From positions 1-64,000 of the forward strand of contig CAINOE010000107.1 of the NCBI GenBank assembly GCA_903851415.1: 64,000 nt of DNA. The letters are read 5' to 3'. This document shows positions 28,631 through 37,569 of this stretch, piece after piece. A program made the position numbers and the translations under genes. The notes under the pieces were generated by a model. It saw nothing but the letters and a program-made list of their open reading frames with translations. It ran no database searches and had not been told where the DNA came from. Origin of the DNA: an uncultured Rhodopila sp. (GTDB lineage Bacteria > Pseudomonadota > Alphaproteobacteria > Acetobacterales > Acetobacteraceae). Each line of letters starts with the position of its first letter. The stretch's first letter is position 1.

Positions 28631-28671
28631 GGGGCTTGCAAGGGCGCCCGCCAGACAGTCCGGCGTGGACT

Positions 28672-28776
28672 ATCGTCCTTTGTGTCTTGGCCTGCCTTGT
28701 GCCGGCCACCCACGGGTTGCGGTGTTTGAGGAGGCAAAGTCGTGGATGGCCGGCACAAGGCCGGCCATGACACAGG
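28672..28776. repeat. Dispersed repeat, family B
   Basis: A 105-base element beginning ATCGTCCTTTGTGTCTTG and ending GGCCGGCACAAGGCCGGCCA with TGACACAGG. It contains internal inverted arms (GCCTTGTGCCGGCCA against TGGCCGGCACAAGGC) and CAAAGTCGTGGATGGCCGG. The element at 53133-53237 is the same type in opposite orientation. It fills the gap between bpt and the Nudix gene. Confidence 0.75.
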
Positions 28777-28781
28777 GAGCG

Positions 28782-29411
28782 ATGCCTGACCCTGACTGGC
28801 TGACCTGGGGGCGCGAAATCCAGGCCATCGCCCAGACGGGTCTGGAGTACAGCAAAGACCCCTTCGACCGCGACCGCTTCGCCGCATTGCGCCGCCTCGC
28901 AGCGCGGATCATGGCGGAGCACACGTCAGCCGCCGCCGCCCGCATCGAATCGCTGTTTGACGCCGAAACCGGCTACGCCACCCCGAAAGTCGGCGTCCGC
29001 GGCGCCGTGTTCGATACCGCAGGCCGCATTCTCATGGTGCGCGAGGTGGCGGACGGGAACCGCTGGACGCTGCCCGGCGGTTGGGCCGATGTGAACCAGA
29101 CCCCCGCGCAATCGGTGGTTCGGGAGGTCTTCGAGGAATCCGGCTACCGCGTCCGAGCGGTCAAACTGGCCGCCGTTTGGGACCGCGCCCGCCACGCTCA
29201 GCCACCGATGGCGTTTTCCGTGGTGCGCATGTTCTTCCTCTGCGCGCTGGAAGGCGGCGCCGATTCCACCAGCCTGGAGACGAGCGAAGTCGGCTGGTTC
29301 GCCGAGGCCGGCATACCGGACGACCTTTCGGTCCGCCGGACTTCGGCGCATCACATCAGCCGCATGTTCGCGCATTGGCGAGAGCCCGGGCTGGCGACGG
29401 AGTTCGATTGA
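28782..29411 (+). CDS. Nudix hydrolase with helical N-terminal domain
   Basis: A 209-residue protein. Residues 1-65 form a helical domain typical of Nudix_N_2 type ADP-ribose or nucleotide-sugar pyrophosphatases. The Nudix box lies at about 105-127 (GGWADVNQTPAQSVVREVFE then ESGY). The catalytic REVFEE core is intact, but the first glutamate of GX5E is replaced by glutamine, which could lower or change activity. The start MPDPDW follows GGGAG. The in-frame extension upstream is repeat sequence. Confidence 0.87.
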   Translation: MPDPDWLTWGREIQAIAQTGLEYSKDPFDRDRFAALRRLAARIMAEHTSAAAARIESLFDAETGYATPKVGVRGAVFDTAGRILMVREVADGNRWTLPGGWADVNQTPAQSVVREVFEESGYRVRAVKLAAVWDRARHAQPPMAFSVVRMFFLCALEGGADSTSLETSEVGWFAEAGIPDDLSVRRTSAHHISRMFAHWREPGLATEFD

Positions 29412-29445
29412 TCCCGACCCGCGGGCCGTGCCCGCCCGGGCCAGC

Positions 29446-31020
29446 CTACTCCTTGCCCTTGCTCGTGAGCACCGAGTAGACCTGATCGCTGAAGTTATTG
29501 AACTGAATGACCTTCTGAACGCCCTGCACCTGCGAATCCTGCTTGATGACCGGGCAATACGCAGCCGTTAGGGAATTGACGATATCCGCCTGCTGCGCGT
29601 GCGGCGCCGCGGCTTTCACCTTCAGCACGATCTGCTCGGCGGTCTGCTCGACATTGACCAGCGTCAGACCGTGCAGCGCGTCGGCGATACCGCTTTTCGG
29701 GTCATTCACCACCGCGGCGATGTCCGGCTGGTCGATCTTCGGGCAGTCCCCGCCCAGGTTCATCGCCGTCCCGGTCAACGGCCGCATGTCGCCGACCATG
29801 CCGCCGCCGGCGGTTGCGGGGGCTGAGTTGCCCCATGCCTGACGCACATAATTGACCACGTCGGCGATGTCCTGATCGGTCATGCCCGCGCCGACAGCCG
29901 GCATCGGCGCATTGCTGCCGCGCGCCTCGATACCCCCCAGGACGACCCGAATCACGTCCTGCGGCCCGGCGGCCAGGACCGAGGCGTCGCCGGCAAGCGA
30001 GGAAACCGCGCCAGTGACGCCTTTTCCGTCAAGCTGGTGGCAGGACGCGCAGTTGTTCAGATATGCCTGCCGACCTACCGGGTCCGGGCCGCTGAATGCC
30101 GTCTGATGGGAATTGTCGTACGTCGTCTTCGCCGGAGTCGACTTCAAATACGCCACGATCGCATGCAAATCGGCATCCGTTAGCTTGCTCAGGCTGTCAT
30201 GGATCGTCTCGGCCATCGGCCCGTTGGCAACGCCGACGCCCTGCGAGACACCGCTCTTGAGATAGGTGACAAGCTGTTCGTCGGAGTATTTTCCGACGCC
30301 CTGCCGCACATCGGAGGTAATGTTCGGCGCATACCAGTTCTGCAGTTCGCCGCCCTGAAGCCGCTCAGCCTCGCTGGAATTGCCCGCCAGGATGCGGCCG
30401 TTATGGCAGCCGCCGCAATGGCCGAGGCCCTCCACCAGATAGGCGCCGCGGTTGATCTCCGGCGACTTCGCCGGGTCCGGCTGGAACGTGCCCTCTCGGA
30501 AGAACAACTGGTTCCATGCCAGCAGCCCGGTGCGGATGTTGAACGGGAACGCCATCTTGTTGGGCAGTTGCGGGGAATGAACCGGCTGGAGCGAGAACAG
30601 ATATGCCTTGATCGCCAGAACGTCGTCGCGGGTGACCTTGGTATAGTACGGATAAGGCATGGCGGGGTAGATGTATTCGCCGTCCTTGCCGATGCCCTCA
30701 TGGAAGGCCCGGTAGAACTGGTCGCCGGTCCAGCTACCGATGCCGGTTTCCTTGTCCGGGGTGATGTTGGGCGAGGCAAGCTGTCCGAACGGCGTGTTCA
30801 GGTAGCGGCCGCCGGCAAACGGCTGGCCGTCCTTTTTCGTATGGCAGGCCACGCAGTCGCCGGCATCCGCGAGATACTTGCCCCGCGCGATCAGATCCGC
30901 GGTCGCGTCCGCGGCCGCTTGTGCGGACGTGGCCAGGGTGGCGATCAATACCGTCGCCAGAACGACGCTTGTCTGGCATACGGAAGCGGTTGCAGTTTGC
31001 CCGGGTCGGCGAGTCGCCAT
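29446..31020 (-). CDS. Three-haem cytochrome c, membrane dehydrogenase electron-transfer subunit
   Basis: A 524-residue exported protein with a signal peptide ending at about AQA (residue 34) and three CXXCH haem sites (CVACH, CGGCH, CASCH). It resembles the cytochrome subunit of alcohol, gluconate or aldehyde dehydrogenases of acetic acid bacteria, which passes electrons to ubiquinone at the periplasmic face. Motifs such as GRYLNTPFG, SPNITPDKETGIG and PMPAVGAGMTDQDIADVVNY fit this type. The C-terminal ~80 residues are extra and lack a haem. The start MATRRP follows GGGAGG. No dehydrogenase subunit lies next to it, so the partner must be encoded elsewhere. Confidence 0.9.
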   Translation of the reverse strand: MATRRPGQTATASVCQTSVVLATVLIATLATSAQAAADATADLIARGKYLADAGDCVACHTKKDGQPFAGGRYLNTPFGQLASPNITPDKETGIGSWTGDQFYRAFHEGIGKDGEYIYPAMPYPYYTKVTRDDVLAIKAYLFSLQPVHSPQLPNKMAFPFNIRTGLLAWNQLFFREGTFQPDPAKSPEINRGAYLVEGLGHCGGCHNGRILAGNSSEAERLQGGELQNWYAPNITSDVRQGVGKYSDEQLVTYLKSGVSQGVGVANGPMAETIHDSLSKLTDADLHAIVAYLKSTPAKTTYDNSHQTAFSGPDPVGRQAYLNNCASCHQLDGKGVTGAVSSLAGDASVLAAGPQDVIRVVLGGIEARGSNAPMPAVGAGMTDQDIADVVNYVRQAWGNSAPATAGGGMVGDMRPLTGTAMNLGGDCPKIDQPDIAAVVNDPKSGIADALHGLTLVNVEQTAEQIVLKVKAAAPHAQQADIVNSLTAAYCPVIKQDSQVQGVQKVIQFNNFSDQVYSVLTSKGKE

Positions 31021-31178
31021 GGAACCTCCCGCTCTGCGCCGCGCCAAGGGAGGCGGACGCGGGGTCAAAACGGCGCCGGGCCGTCCCGGTTGCCGCGGTG
31101 CCCTGAGTTTCACGACGACGTTTGCGTGACGCAGGAGACAGTCGGGGGTTCAGAGTGGGCGTGACAGAAAGGGCGACG

Positions 31179-31694
31179 ATGGGAACCGAGATGTCCGAAA
31201 CGATCGTGCCGCGCCAGACGGCGAACCGGCTGTTCCTGCGGGTCGAGCACACGCTTTACCTCGTGCTGGGGATTCTGCTGGTTTTCACATGCGTGCTGGC
31301 GCTCGGGGGCGCCGCGGTCAAGCTTTGGTCCGGAATGGCTGATTGGTCGTCCACCGAAACCGTCTTCCTCGTCATCGATCAACTGCTGTTCGTGCTGATG
31401 CTGATCGAGATCCTGCATACCGTTCGGGTGTCGGTGGAATCCGGATCGTTGAACTGCGAGCCGTTCCTCGTCGTCGGCCTGATCGCCTCGATCCGGCGCA
31501 TCCTGGTGATCACGCTGGAGTCGTCGAAGATTACACAGGGTGGGGATTGGAACGAGAATAGCGATCACGTGTTCCGGACATCGATGACCGAACTGGGCGT
31601 GCTGGCGGTCCTGATCCTGGTGATGGTCGCATCGATCGTCATGCTGCGGCGGACAAAGCAGCGCAAGGCTGGACTATCGTTGGACGCCGAGTAG
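31179..31694 (+). CDS. PsiE-like (phosphate-starvation-inducible) membrane protein
   Basis: A 171-residue protein with four hydrophobic helices. It resembles the PsiE family, with VEHTLYLVLGILLVFTCV near the start, DQLLFVLMLIEILHTVRVSV in the middle, and EPFLVVGLIASIRRILVITL. An AAAGGG site precedes the chosen ATG. The role in phosphate starvation is known only for the E. coli family member and is not evident from the promoter here. Confidence 0.75.
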   Translation: MGTEMSETIVPRQTANRLFLRVEHTLYLVLGILLVFTCVLALGGAAVKLWSGMADWSSTETVFLVIDQLLFVLMLIEILHTVRVSVESGSLNCEPFLVVGLIASIRRILVITLESSKITQGGDWNENSDHVFRTSMTELGVLAVLILVMVASIVMLRRTKQRKAGLSLDAE

Positions 31695-32215
31695 AGCGTG
31701 ACCTGCGGCATGTTTCCGGTGTCGATCGTCATGACGATGCCGGGGATGTTGCGGGCTGTTTCGCTGAACAGAGCCCCTCCCTGGCCGCAAGCCTGTCGTC
31801 GTGCTCAGCCGCGTCAAATCGTGGGTCATCGCCATGCTCGCCCCCAAGCGGGGGCTGCGCGTGGCTCCGGTCCCGCCGCTGCGCGGCGGATTTGACTCGG
31901 CTTGCGCGCGCCTAGCGAAGGAATGGCAGGTCGGGACTGAGGAACAGGTGCTTTGATCGAACCAAGGAACATGGATCGGCAAGTCACACGGGCTTGCCGG
32001 GTCGGTTATTCGCCGATACAGTCATCTCGTCCGCTAAGACAGAGATTATCACGCCTCGCACACAGAAATTCTGACAATCCCCTATCGTTGAAATCCCCGT
32101 CTCGCCCAAGAAATGCCCCAACTGAAAAGATAGAGTCCAAAGGATGGCCCCACGCAAAGAACGATGGCTTTCTCGATCGCCGAAATCTGTGACGGTAGAA
32201 CTCAAAACCCGTCTC
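31695..32215. other. Intergenic region, possible decayed sequence
   Basis: 521 bases without an intact gene. A plus-strand stretch near 31800-31955 reads KSWVIAMLAPKRGLRVAPVP and looks coding-like, but has no start context and no recognised family. The part from about 32010 to 32215 is lower in GC than its neighbours and lies next to a broken toxin gene, so it may be foreign. Confidence 0.4.
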
Positions 32216-32418
32216 GTAGTCACGGACTTCGTCGATCGCGGCCGGGCTTGCGGCTTTGGCCCGCAGACGGGCGAAGCCCTTGCGAGCCTCCATGACCGTG
32301 ACAGCGGAGATGAAAAGATCGCTGTCTGGAACACCCTCGATCCAGGCATGACATGCCGATGGCCCCGGGGATTTTCAGCCGCGCCGAGCACGTCGCGGTC
32401 GAGCAGAAATCGTGTCAC
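32216..32418 (-). pseudogene. Broken PIN-domain (VapC-like) toxin
   Basis: A GTG start overlapping the antitoxin stop (GTGA) opens VTRFLLDRDVLGAAENPRGH, the first strand of a PIN RNase with its metal Asp (LLD). Near 32340-32352 the frame shifts by one base. The continuation IEGVPDSDLFISAVTVMEAR and KGFARLRAKAASPAAIDEV then follows with the conserved Glu of helix 2-3. After about DEVRDY the similarity stops and unrelated low-GC sequence begins, so the last half with the remaining acidic residues is lost. The gene cannot make an active toxin. Confidence 0.75.
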
Positions 32419-33083
32419 GCGCCGTCATGCGCCGCCGCAAATGCCCGTTCCAGCCCACCCCTGCCCTGACGCAAGGCCGACTTGACCGTCCGGGCCGGGT
32501 ACGGCCGCCCCTGCTTCGGAGTCACTCGGGCATAAGCCACCGCCGCCTCAAGCTGCGGCCGCGTCAGGGTGGGATAGTCCCGCAACACCTCCTCCGCCTG
32601 CATGCCCCCGTCAATCAGCGCCGCGATGCGGTGGGCCTCGACACCTGTGCCACGGATGGTGCCGTTTGCGGCATCGACCGTCTACGTGGTCCGGTCGAGC
32701 GCTTCCATGCCCGCGAGCACCTCGCCAACAGAGCGATCCAGAGGAATGTCGATGGTGCGACGACCCGCCGATGCGTCGACCTCAAGAGAGAGAGAGAGAG
32801 AACCTCCCAGCGGTCCGTCGTCGGGCCGGCGTTTAAGCTCTCCGTAGACTTGGTTGCGAACATTCGCGCTCACCCCGTGACCTCCCATCAGGCAAACAAT
32901 GTCGATCCCATCAAGCATGCGAATACGCCGCCCGCCGGACTGCAGATAGCCCGGTGTCAGCCAGCCGCGGTCCACAATCTTGCGCACGGCATCCACCTTC
33001 AGGCCAAAAACATGCGCGGCCTGCGGCAGAGTGAACCGCCGCCGCCTCAGGTCGCCGACACGAACATCCGCGCCAATCGGCAT
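32415..33083 (-). pseudogene. DUF433 antitoxin gene interrupted by an in-frame stop
   Basis: One frame of 223 codons from MPIGADVRVG to AAAHDGA. The N-terminal part has a MerR-like helix-turn-helix (RRRFTLPQAAHVFGLKVDAV). The C-terminal part is a DUF433 domain (NGTIRGTGVEAHRIAALIDG then GMQAEEVLRDYPTLTRPQ). A TAG at 32682-32684 interrupts the frame just before the DUF433 domain; downstream coding resumes in the same frame. DUF433 proteins are antitoxins for PIN or DUF5615 toxins, and the broken toxin overlaps the 3' end. Either this is a pseudogene or only the N-terminal DNA-binding part is made. Confidence 0.75.
32785..32801. repeat. (AG)n dinucleotide tract inside the DUF433 antitoxin gene
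   Basis: About eight and a half AG units in a row, encoding alternating Ser-Leu (SLSLSLE) on the minus strand. Such tracts are prone to slippage and frameshift. It lies upstream of the TAG stop in the same gene. Confidence 0.85.
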
Positions 33084-33183
33084 ACTATGCCTGTCACCCC
33101 TGATTGAACCGCGTAATGGTCTGAGTTGGTGCGGAGTCAAGCATTGCCGGGACGGCCACGGTTTGGCGCATGGCCGCCAGGCT

Positions 33184-33678
33184 TCACCCCCACAACCGCC
33201 GAAGCTGCCCATCCACTCCCTGCACCGGATCAGCCGCGGGAACTGGCACGCGGCCAATCGCCCGAACAACCGCGTCGTGCTCCTCCGGCACCCCGCGCCG
33301 CAAATCCGGACCCGGCCCGTTGTCCGGATACGCCCCCACGATCAGCAGATCCCCCGACTGTCCCCGGTTGCAGTGCCCCACCCCCGCCGGCACCACCACC
33401 CCATCTCCTGTCCTCATCGTGAGCACCTCGCCGCCCGAGCCGCCGAACAGCACCGAGACCTCGCCCCGCGCCACGCCCGGGACCTCATGCGCCGTGCTGT
33501 GGAAATGGTGGAACGGATACACCCCGTCCCGCCACGCCGGAGGCCAGCGGTTGGCGGCGAACAGACGCTCGATCGCCGCCGCATCCGCCGGCACCGCATC
33601 GCGATACACCAGCAGCGGCAGCCGCGAGTTCGGGATCGCACCATCGTCCTGGAAGCAAAAACACACCGGTTCAGCCAT
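33184..33678 (-). CDS. Cupin-domain protein
   Basis: A 164-residue protein with a single cupin-like beta barrel: YPFHHFHSTAHEVPGVARGE carries the histidines and Glu of cupin motif 1, and GDGVVVPAGVGHCNRG carries the Pro-x-G-x-x-H of motif 2. The metal or substrate is unknown. Its start overlaps the stop of the exonuclease gene by 8 bases, so the two are translationally linked. Confidence 0.8.
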   Translation of the reverse strand: MAEPVCFCFQDDGAIPNSRLPLLVYRDAVPADAAAIERLFAANRWPPAWRDGVYPFHHFHSTAHEVPGVARGEVSVLFGGSGGEVLTMRTGDGVVVPAGVGHCNRGQSGDLLIVGAYPDNGPGPDLRRGVPEEHDAVVRAIGRVPVPAADPVQGVDGQLRRLWG

Positions 33679-34702
33679 CCGACACCATCTCCGTCTCGTC
33701 TTCGTCGCCATACCCCAACAGCCGCAGCGCCCTCCCGCGGATGCCGCGTTGCGCCGCCGCGTGGATCAGCGCCTCCTCGCGCCCGTGCGTCACCCACACC
33801 TCCGGCGCGCCGACATCGTCCAGCGTGGCGTTCAGTTCGGCCCAGTCGGCGTGGTCGGAGATCACCAGCGGCAGCTCCACTCCGCGCGACTTCGCCCGCT
33901 GCCGCACCCGCATCCAGCCCGAGGCGAGCGCCACCACCGGGTCCTCCAGCCGCCGCGCCCAGCGATCCGCGATGGCGCCCGGCGGAGCCAGCACGATGGC
34001 GCCGATCAACGAGGCTTTGGCGGCGACGGTGGCGGGCCGCAGGTCGCCGAGGTCGATGCCGCGCTGGCGGTACACCTCGCACATCGAGACCAGCGCGCCA
34101 TGCAGCCATATCGGCTGATCCCAGCCCGCCTGCCGCAGCAGCGCGATCACCCGCTGGCATTTGCCCAGCGCGTAGCAGCCGACGACATGCGTCCGTTCCG
34201 GGAACAGCGCCACGCTGTCCAGCAGTTTGGCGATCTCGTGCGCGGGCGGCGGGTGGACGAAGACCGGCAGGGCGAAGGTCGCCTCGGTCACGAATACATC
34301 GCACGGAACCGGCTCGAAGCCCGCGCAGGTGGGATCGGCCGTCCGCTTGTAGTCGCCGCTGACCACGGCACGGGAGCCCTGGTATTCCATCGCCACCTGG
34401 GCGCTGCCCAGCACATGCCCGGCGGGGCTGAGCCAGATTTTTACACCGCCCAAAGTCACCTGCTCATGCCAGCCCAGCGCCTGCTGCGACACACCCGCCC
34501 CACCCTCGCTCAGCCGCGCCCGCATCACGGCCAGCGTGTCGGCGGTCGCCAGGACGGCGCGGTGGCCGGCGCGGGCGTGGTCGGAGTGGCCATGCGTGAT
34601 CACCGCCCGGTCGACCGGCCGCAACGGGTCGATGAAGAAGCCGCCCGGCTCGCAGAACAGGCCAGCGGGCAGGACTTTCAACCAGGTCTCGGGATGCGGC
34701 AT
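33671..34702 (-). CDS. Ligase-associated DNA exonuclease (MBL / beta-CASP type)
   Basis: A 343-residue metallo-beta-lactamase-fold nuclease of the type usually found beside an ATP-dependent DNA ligase and an Lhr-like helicase. The metal motif is THGHSDHARAGH. Later motifs are SPAGHVLGSAQVAMEYQG, VVSGDYKRT (Asp) and LVISDHADW with the beta-CASP His. The start MPHPETWLK fits the family. Neither the ligase nor the helicase is adjacent; instead a cupin gene follows and overlaps, and a DUF1835 gene is divergent. Confidence 0.88.
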   Translation of the reverse strand: MPHPETWLKVLPAGLFCEPGGFFIDPLRPVDRAVITHGHSDHARAGHRAVLATADTLAVMRARLSEGGAGVSQQALGWHEQVTLGGVKIWLSPAGHVLGSAQVAMEYQGSRAVVSGDYKRTADPTCAGFEPVPCDVFVTEATFALPVFVHPPPAHEIAKLLDSVALFPERTHVVGCYALGKCQRVIALLRQAGWDQPIWLHGALVSMCEVYRQRGIDLGDLRPATVAAKASLIGAIVLAPPGAIADRWARRLEDPVVALASGWMRVRQRAKSRGVELPLVISDHADWAELNATLDDVGAPEVWVTHGREEALIHAAAQRGIRGRALRLLGYGDEDETEMVSDG

Positions 34703-34767
34703 GCAAGGCTATCTTGGCGCGGCGCCGGGTTTTGACCAGTGTGGCGCGCCCGAAGCAGGACCGCGCC

Positions 34768-35778
34768 ATGGACGCCGACATCCCGACGCTGCACATCCGC
34801 TGCGGCTCCGACATCCGCGACACCCTGCGCGCCGCGGGCTTCACCGGCGAGTACCTCGAATATGCCGACACGATCTGCCAGGGCCCGGTTCCCGATACGG
34901 ACGATCTGCTGCAACACCGCGCCCGGTTCCTGGCGGGTGCCGCCGGCGGTCCGATGGGTTTCACCGCGGCGCAGGCGCTGGTCCGCCCGCGGGACGAGGA
35001 CCAGCGTCTGGACGCCGCCCGCAGCCGGGACCGCGTGGTGCTCTGGTTCGAGCATGACAGCCACGACCAGCTTATCCTCGCCCGCATCCTTGCCCGCTTC
35101 GCCGGCGGCCCCCTGCCCGGCCGTCTTGAGCTGATCTGCGCCGATGGGCATCCCTCGGTCGAGCGCTTCCTCGGCCTGGGTCAGTTGGGACCGGAGGCGC
35201 TGGCGTCGCTGTGGCCGGCGCGGACGGCGGTCACGCGGGCGCAGCTGGACCTCGGGCGGGCGGTATGGGCGGCGCTGCGCCGAGACGATCCGCGGCAGCT
35301 TCAGGCCATTGCGGCGACCGGAACGCCGGATCTGCCGCTGGCCGCTCCGGCGCTACGGCGGCATCTCCGGGAATTGCCCGCGGACGGGGACGGGCTGTCG
35401 CTGACCCAGCGGCTGATCCTGAGCATCCTGGCGGAGGGCGGCCCGTCGACCATCGGCCGCCTGTTTGCCCCGCTGCAACGGCGCGATCCGCTGCCGTTCC
35501 TGGGCGATCTCGGGTTCCTGCACATTGTGGAGCAAATGGCGCCGACCGGCGTGCTGACGATCGCGGCGGGGGAAAAACCGTTTCCGCGGATCGCCTCGAT
35601 CACCGATACCGGGCGGGACGTGCTCGCGGGACGGACCGACTTCCTCTCGCTGCGCCCCGCCGAGCGTTGGATCGGCGGCGTGCGGATCGATCCGTTACGT
35701 CCGGCGTGGCGCATTGCTTCGGCTGCTGACCCGCGCGGGGAGAACTCGTTGCACTTGCGCGAAACCACAGGACGATGA
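34768..35778 (+). CDS. DUF1835 domain-containing protein
   Basis: A 336-residue protein. The N-terminal DUF1835-like region (about residues 5-120) has LHIRCGSDIRDTLRAAGFTG, DTICQGPVPDT and VVLWFEHDSHDQLILARIL, with conserved Asp/Glu-His residues. The C-terminal half is helical and ends in a winged-helix-like segment. The family is widespread but uncharacterised. The start MDADIP follows AGGA. It is divergent from the exonuclease gene. Confidence 0.82.
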   Translation: MDADIPTLHIRCGSDIRDTLRAAGFTGEYLEYADTICQGPVPDTDDLLQHRARFLAGAAGGPMGFTAAQALVRPRDEDQRLDAARSRDRVVLWFEHDSHDQLILARILARFAGGPLPGRLELICADGHPSVERFLGLGQLGPEALASLWPARTAVTRAQLDLGRAVWAALRRDDPRQLQAIAATGTPDLPLAAPALRRHLRELPADGDGLSLTQRLILSILAEGGPSTIGRLFAPLQRRDPLPFLGDLGFLHIVEQMAPTGVLTIAAGEKPFPRIASITDTGRDVLAGRTDFLSLRPAERWIGGVRIDPLRPAWRIASAADPRGENSLHLRETTGR

Positions 35779-36201
35779 GAATAATCGACGGTCGGACCCC
35801 GAAATATGCAGACGGAGCGGAGGTAGATCGTTGCTGCGCGAGCGGGCTACCCGGTGGCGGCGTCCGGACAAAGCGGGCGACGCCATAATCGGACGTATCA
35901 CAGCCGAGCGGACGAGAACGAAAATCCACAGCTTAGCTCGTTGCGATGCCATGTCGATCGCGGTTTGGCTGAATGCCCTGGATGTGTATCGGACACTCGT
36001 GTGCCGGATGGCGCGGCGCTATCCCGAAAAGGAAGGGGCGGCCCCTTAGCGCGCCCCGCGGAAGACGCGCGAGGATCGAAGCCGCAATTCAGCACCGAGC
36101 GGGTGCCCCGGAAGTGGATATCACCGGCCCGTGATGATATGTCGGAGGTGTGCAGCCGAAGCCGCTTCCGGCCGCAACCGCACCCGGGAGTACGCGCGAC
36201 G
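35779..36201. other. Intergenic region without a recognisable gene
   Basis: 423 bases before the acyltransferase gene. Frames crossing it are open because of base composition and show no family features. No repeat or RNA gene was seen. The acyltransferase promoter should lie in the last part. Confidence 0.45.
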
Positions 36202-37410
36202 ATGAGGACGGGTCGGATCGAGGAATTCGAATCGCTGCGCGGTTTGATGGCGCTTTGGGTACTGTTGGGGCATGTGACGCTCACTTTCACGCCCCCGCGA
36301 TCCCTCGACAGTGTCGCCTGGCGCCTGCTCGGCGCGAATACGAAACCGGTTGATGTGTTCATCATCCTGAGCGGGTTCGTCGTCTTCAATCTGCTGAGCC
36401 GCGGCCGCGAATCGTATAGACGCTACATAGCCAGACGATTTCTGCGGTTATTCCCCGCCTATCTGGTCTGTCTGCTGATCTCTTTGGCCATGCTGCCCGT
36501 GACCTACGCAGCCAATGTCGGCCTGCATCCGGTCACCGCCCGTACCCTTGAGCGAGTCGCCATCATTGGAGCCGGTCTGGCGCAGTTTTGGCCGCACGTC
36601 CTGGCCCATCTGACCATGCTGCACGGGGCCGTACCCGCGCGGATGCTGCCGCTCACGGACTACGTCTTCCTCGGTCAGGCATGGAGCATATCGGTGGAAT
36701 GGCAATTCTACCTGATTGCGCCATTGCTGCTGTGGCTGGCGACCATGCGTCGGCGGTTGGTTGGGCTTGGGCTGCTGGCGGCGCTTTGCGCCGGGGTGTT
36801 CCACGCACGGCTGGCCTTCGGGAGCGGATTCATCGGCGCACATGTTGGATACTTCGCGCTCGGGTGCTGTTCGTTTTTCGTCTGGCAGGCCGATCGGCGG
36901 TGGCCTGCGCTGCTCGCGCGGCACGCGACGCTGGCTATCCCGGCGGCGTGCGCGGCCTGGATAGTTTTGCTGCCGCAAGAGTGGCCCGGGGCGATCTGGA
37001 TTGCAGTGCTGCTGAGCTGCATTACCGTGAGTTTGCCAAATCCCTGTTATCTGGCGCGCGCGATATCGGCGGCGCTGCATATGTCCGCGCTGCGCTGGCT
37101 GGGTCGCATTTCCTACTCTCTCTATCTCACCCACATGATAGCGCTGAATGCGATTCTGTGGCTTCTGCGCGATGCCGGGCTGGCGCCATTGCCGATGATA
37201 CTGACCACCGGTGCGGGCACATTGCTGATCACCCTGCTGGCAGCAGACTTGCTGCATCGCTGGGTTGAAGCCCCGTTCATCAGCTTGGGCAGACGCTTAC
37301 CGGATCGCTGGTTCCCGGCTCGCTTGCGCATTCCGGCAACCGGCCGTGGTTCTGTCGGTCGTCCCCCCGTTGCCTCGGTTTCCGGTAACAGCGCATCCGC
37401 GCCGGGCTGA
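36202..37410 (+). CDS. Acyltransferase 3 family membrane protein
   Basis: A 402-residue protein with about ten membrane helices. It has the family start RIEEFESLRGLMALWVLLGH with the catalytic His in GHV, then KPVDVFIILSGFVVFN, ARRFLRLFPAYLV, GQAWSISVEWQFYLIAP and a late GRISYSLYLTHM. It would transfer acetyl or a related acyl group to a polysaccharide or lipid at the inner membrane, as OafA/NodX do. The ATG at 36202 is chosen because the family homology starts there. The last 45 residues are soluble and poorly ordered. Confidence 0.9.
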   Translation: MRTGRIEEFESLRGLMALWVLLGHVTLTFTPPRSLDSVAWRLLGANTKPVDVFIILSGFVVFNLLSRGRESYRRYIARRFLRLFPAYLVCLLISLAMLPVTYAANVGLHPVTARTLERVAIIGAGLAQFWPHVLAHLTMLHGAVPARMLPLTDYVFLGQAWSISVEWQFYLIAPLLLWLATMRRRLVGLGLLAALCAGVFHARLAFGSGFIGAHVGYFALGCCSFFVWQADRRWPALLARHATLAIPAACAAWIVLLPQEWPGAIWIAVLLSCITVSLPNPCYLARAISAALHMSALRWLGRISYSLYLTHMIALNAILWLLRDAGLAPLPMILTTGAGTLLITLLAADLLHRWVEAPFISLGRRLPDRWFPARLRIPATGRGSVGRPPVASVSGNSASAPG

Positions 37411-37569
37411 CACAGGATCCGGGGCCACGCCGGCGCTCGCGGAAAGGCGGGTCGACGGCGCGGCCGTCGGGCAAACGGCGACAGGCCGCAATGGGCCAAC
37501 GCCAAGCCACGACAGTGTGCCCGGTCGATCCCCGGTTGGCTGCCGCACCATCTCCCCTCCGTCAGTCCG

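Noticed and set aside
31800-31955. Coding-like stretch ending in EEQVL
   Set aside because: No start codon context and no recognised family; noted only as possible decayed sequence.
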